A stretch of 64,000 nt of DNA, taken from contig OY755046.1 in assembly GCA_963576565.1 (NCBI GenBank), forward strand, positions 67,981,719 to 68,045,718. Direction: 5' to 3'. This DNA is from Aspidapion aeneum (lineage: Eukaryota; Arthropoda; Insecta; Coleoptera; Brentidae). The translations under genes were made by a program, and so were the position numbers. The notes under the pieces are model-generated. The model saw nothing but the letters and a program-made list of their open reading frames with translations. It was not told the DNA's origin and searched no databases. Of this stretch, positions 37,201 to 43,200 are shown piece by piece. Positions within the stretch are counted from its first letter, which is position 1; the number at the start of each line of letters is the position of its first letter.

Positions 37201-40200
37201 GGCAAAACATGGCTTGTGTGGTATCAAATGAAAGGTAATTGAGTCTGGAGTTGCATAAAATATATTTCAGTTTTTAGTTAGATTAGCTCACACGTACACT
37301 ATAACTACAGTACTTAGTGTGAGCTTAGGTGCCCATAGATTGGCAGAGTATTTTTTTTAGTTAATTGAAGCATATTTTCATTTGATCAAGGAGTAAAAGA
37401 GGAAAACTTACCAAGTTCTTAAACATGTTCTCGAAATAAGTCACAATGGAATCAACTTCTTTTCTCTGTCTACAATGATCGTTTTGAGTGCAATACGTAT
37501 GAGTCATTGAAGAAATGCTCAGAGCAAAGTCTGCTCGTTCTGGGTGAGCCTGGAGCAACTCTTGAGCAGATTGGAGCATGTTTTCATCTGGTCGTGGAAT
37601 AAAAGAGATTGATAGTAGCCAGTTGGTGATAGTTTCCTCAGAAAGAGGTTCTTTGAGTAGTATGTCTTTCATTAGGGCTACGGATCCAGGGGTGCGGATG
37701 TAGGGAAGGGAATCCAATAAATGCTTTCTAGAAGAAATAATAATTATTAATTTTTCCAACTCCCAGTTTCTACACACGGTTCTGTAAACTGTTGAAGCGA
37801 ACTAAGTACCTATATAAACTTTGACCACTTAAGAACTTACTTTGCTGAGTCACAGGTAATTTTTGAGTGGGAATACAGAGTAGTCAGTGCTGAATAGCTG
37901 AGTGCCCTTAATTTGTGAATGCTTTTTCCGAAAATATCAGCAAGATTGTTGTACGTATCGGTTTGACTTTCCTTGCACAATTTTTTTAAGAGATCTCTCG
38001 CAATGTTTATGTTTGTACTGCTGGGTTGAAGAGGAATTGAATGATCAAATTTTAGGGTTGTTCGTTTGGTTATTTCTTCTTGATTTACCCCTAAAAAAGT
38101 ATAAGTTCATAAAAACACAGATAAAAATGGCTCAAATGACTTTACTTATTAGAATACGAGAAATATGATTTTTTTTCAAATAAAGGCAAATTAATGCGGT
38201 CATTAATAACTTATTTAAAACAATTGTGTACACTCATTTGTCTTAAATAACTTTACTCATTTGTTTTAAATGAGTTTATACATTTGTTTTAAATGATTTT
38301 ACTTATTTGTTTTTAGTAAGTTTACCTATTTGTTTTAAAATGAGTTTACTCGTTTGTTTTAAATGTGTTCAATTTATTTTTAATGCCTGCAATCATTTGC
38401 AGTTACTAAATAGCTCATTTCGGTTAAGTAGACAAACTCATTTCGCCCAAATAAAACACTCATTTGTCTCATATTTAAATAAACATTTTAAAAAATGCAA
38501 AACAAGAATAATTACAGGTTCATGTTGTGTGATCTAAAAATAACATTTATGAAGCCGTGTAGAATACCAGGGTGCTTACCATAAGTCTGGTTACCCTCAT
38601 GTGTCAAAATTAGTTTTTGAACCACGGTGGTACTTGCTCCAGACGCTTGGTTCGAGAAGGGTTCTAATAAGTAGCTTTCCTCACAAGTGATGGAATTGTA
38701 AATGTTATGGTCCACTGACAAAGTGCATTTGCTTGTGGATTTTATGATTTCTCTGTTTTTAGATTTCTAAAAAAAAGTAATTAAAACAAAATATGATTTT
38801 TTCCAAAAAAACTTTCTATTTAAGATATTTAACGTGCAAAGTTTATAAATTAACAACGCTTAAATTGGATTGACACTGATTTTGTAAACGGTATTCAGAT
38901 GTCGCAGTATTGTAATGGCCCATGACCTTAAACAAATTGTTAGAAGCGACTTAGTATTCCCGGATTTTAAGACTACTGGGCCTTATGAGCAGCCGGGCCT
39001 TATTAGCAGCCGGGCCTTATTAGCAGCCGGGCCTTATTAGAAGCTGGGCCTTATTGGCATCTGGGCGTAATTAGCAGATGGGCATTATTTACAGCAGTTA
39101 CCTTCGTTACTTACAAATTTAAAGCCAGTGATAGGTTCTGTCTGGATTACAGAATTAAATTTGGCTCTGCCGGAGCAACTTGCGAGATCTTTGGTTTTTT
39201 CTATGATAAAACTAGTTTCATCTGGTCCCTCGACTTTGTAGGATGTCTGACAAGCGCCTTGGACGTCCTTTTCCAGTCCGTCGTAGTCCAAGTCCAGCCG
39301 TTTCATGTTGTTTTGTAGCATAGACAACAAACCTCGTTTGAAGTTTAATGCCCATGGTTGTTCTGCCTACAAAATAAATTAATCCATGAATTATTTCAAA
39401 AAATGTGCTCTACTATATTCTGGAAACCGCATATTGATGCGATGCTCCGTTAAAAAGTTAACATTTTTTCAAATTTTTAACTGTGAAAGTGTCGAACAAT
39501 ATTTTTCACGATATTGTGGGGCGGACAGACACACAGAAACACATACACACGGAGAGACGTCACTAGCAGATTTCTAAGGTCCTAAAATACCCCAATAACA
39601 CATTTTTAAGGACTGCTCTCAAGAGTAGTTTTGAGAGTAACTGTCAGACAGCGTGACTCTCAAACTTTCCACCAATTTTTGTAACTGCGTTTAATGAGAG
39701 AAGTAACACACTTGGTATGGATAGACATAAGACTCGTTGGAAAGCAAATTTCTTCATTTTTAAAAATAAGTTTTAAAACCAGACATGTAGGACAATAAAA
39801 TTCAAGCAAATTAAAAAAATATTGTTTTTTCCACACCTCTCATTTATTTAAATGTCTATAAAAGGTGCGCCACTGATGTAAGAGGGGCGTGTTATACATC
39901 GTTAGAGAGGACTTTTGTGCAGCCTCAATAACTATTATTTAGTTGTTTTTGGCCAAGTTAAAAGTTTGCAAATAATTAGAAAAATACTGTAAAATATCAA
40001 TTTTGAGGGGGGGCGAGAGGGGGGATGTCCCCTCCCCCCAATTTAAATGAATTCAACTCGAGCAATTAAGTTTTAAGTTAATACTAATATTTTTTTACTC
40101 ACCTTGAGTATTATGTACTGAGTTACAAACATGAATATTTAAAATGCTTGTTTGATTTGAGGATTTCTACAAACACATTTATTTTTATTTCAAAGCGGCT

Positions 40201-43200
40201 ACTTTAAAAAGTTATGTCTAACTTATTAAATATTTAACTGTATACAATGGGTTTTTGAACACAAATTAAAAAAATACAATGTGTTAAGGATACAAAATTC
40301 CACAAGAAAAATAAAAAAAAACATATTTTAAACATTTTCCCCTTTTCTCGTTTGTATGTTTAAAAAGGAAATTTTATCCGCTTACAAAATGATCTTGAAT
40401 ATTTTTAGAAAAGTTGACCGTTTTCTAGTTATTAGCAAAAAACCGTCAAAAAGCAAGTTTAAGGGAACCACCCCCCTGCCAGGGTTGGGGGGTGGTTCCC
40501 TTTCGTAAAATGTTTGGGAGTCTTATGTCTATCCATACCGAGTGTGTTGCTTTTATCATTAAATGCAGCATCTCGCTTGAATCTCGGATGTAGTGCCTGA
40601 AATATATGGCTCATGTGAACACGAACTCTAAAATTGTATCAAATCTTACCTCTTTGGGACATATCTCAGTGATGACGCCATCTTTAAAAGCGAATCTTAA
40701 GTCAGATTCCTTCAGCAGATCATCAAATTTCGAACTGTCAACGTTAAGGTTGCTGACTTCGATGCCATCTTGGATCTGTTTCTCGCTTATTTTGACATCT
40801 GACACTGCCAAAACTCCGTCACAAGGGGAGGTAAAACTTAGACCTACCTATATAAAAATTAGGGATGCGTATACATTTTTTTTCGGTCACGGTAATTTTT
40901 TCCAAAATATTTAAGTTTTGTTTTATCGTAACATCGTTCTTCAAAAAAACAACATTTTAAAAAACATATAATGCTCTGCTGGATTTTAGCAGATTACCAA
41001 ATTTTAGAAATAAGACAGGGATGATAAAAAAATAATCTACAAGGTTTTAAGATTTAATTGCTCTATATTTACCGGGTCAGTACCCATCTTGGTACCACTT
41101 TTACAAATAAAAAATTTAATTATAGTATTAATCTTGGTAGTATTTTTATTTAAAAAAAATATGCTGCTATACTAGCTTTAGTCAAGTCAATACGGCTCTC
41201 CTACTCAAATTGGAGGCAAACACCCAGTGAGTGCAAATTGTGTGATCTATTACTCATCGATCTGGGGTAGTTTTTAAAAAAATTTGCACACCTATCCCAC
41301 GGGATACCATAAGTCACTAAACCAGTTCCTGAAATTTCCAGGTAAATACTTTTACTATTAGTATAAATTTATAACAAATGGAGGAAAAAAATACGAAAAT
41401 CAAATGAAATGGTTCCTTTATACTCCATATCCTACCTGAGCTTCAACAAACAAGGTAGACTCATTTTTGCTGGTACCCCTGAACATGCTTCGAGCTTCAA
41501 TGGAGTACTTGTAAGTCCAGTGCCTTCCGGGACCATAGTGGAACTTGTTGGTACTGTTTGAGAAGTGACAAGTCGGTATACCGCAGATATATGGATCTTT
41601 TAGGGGATCTACAAAATTAAATAGGTACAGTCAGGTGCTTTTTAAATTGCCGCTGTTTTTTTCTATAAAAATTTATCATTTAAATATATCAGAAAAATAA
41701 TAATATAAAGAATATTTGTTCTATTCGAGTGCAGCTATTTAAAAATTCCCTGACTGTACACAAAGTATTCTGTGTGTATTTATTAATAGTGATTCACAAG
41801 ACTCTTCTCTTGTAATACTCATGTCTTGTTCAAGTCTTGGAAGAGTTTTGCAACTACTACCCGCAGTCAAGGCTGTACCCAATGGGGGTTTTTGGGGAAT
41901 TTCTCAGCACCACAAATAAGGCAAAAAATTGCGCTATATACAAATTTTTATTGAATTTACCCCCCCCCCCCCGAAATTTTTGCCAGGGTACGGCCCTGCC
42001 CGCAGTAATAGTCTTAGAGCTGGCTAAGGAGGGATAGGGGTTACTTGGTAAAATCTTTTTTTTGTATATACAGCCCATCAGACGTCACCCTGGAACCATG
42101 AGAATGGAGGCTTAAACATTCAATTTTTTTTCGACAAATTTAATATGTGATCAGGTAAAGTTCTGACAATGTGCAATATTACCGAAGACAATATAGTTCA
42201 GGTGCTACATCCGAGATTCAAGCACACTTGGTATGAATAGACATAAGACTCGCTTGAACATTTTACGAAAGGGAACCACACCCAACCCTTGCAGAGGGGT
42301 GGTTCCCCCTTAAACGATCTTTTTGTTAGTTTTTTGCTAAAAACTCGAAAACAGTCAACTTTTCCAAAAATCTTCCGGATATCATTTTTCAAGCGGATAT
42401 AATTTCGTTCTCAACGATGTACCTTAGAACCCTCTGATGGCAGTGGTGCACGTTTCATTAGCGTTCGAAACAAGGGGAAAATTTTTAAAATATTTTTTTA
42501 ATATATTTTTTGTGGTATTTTTTATCCTTAACACTATTTTTGAAAGAAAAATAAATGTGTTTGTAGAAATCCTCAAAAGTGTTGAACATTTATTTTTATA
42601 ACTCAGTAAATAATAATGAGAGTTACTAAAAAATTATTTTTGGTTAGTAATATCTTAAAACTGACTTTTTCTAGTTAACCTTCTTTAAAGTGGGGGTGGG
42701 GGCATCCCCCTCTCACCCCTCTTAAAAGTGCTCTCTTACAGTATTTTCCCAATTATTTGCAAACTTTTAACTTGGCAAAAAACAACTAAGTAACTAACGA
42801 TGTATAAGAGGCCCCCCTTACATCAGTGACCCACCCTTTATAGGCATTTAAATAAATGAGAGGTGTGGATAAAACCATTTTTATTAATTTCCTTAAATTT
42901 TACTGTCCTACATGTCTGGCTTTGAAACTTATTTTTAAAACTGAAGAAATTTCCTTTCCTAAACGCAGCAGTAGCTCTTGCAGCTCTTGCATAGACGCCC
43001 CAAAAATGGTCAAATTTGATATACACTTGAATCTTTATTTAAGACAACCATGTTGGAACATTACTATTTTAATACGCATACTGCGTTTAATGACAGAAGC
43101 AACACACTTGGTATGGATATACAGTATACTCCCCCAAAAATATAACAAGGGGGATACACCCGCCTACTCTTGATGGGGGCGTTCGGTCGGAAACCCCCTT

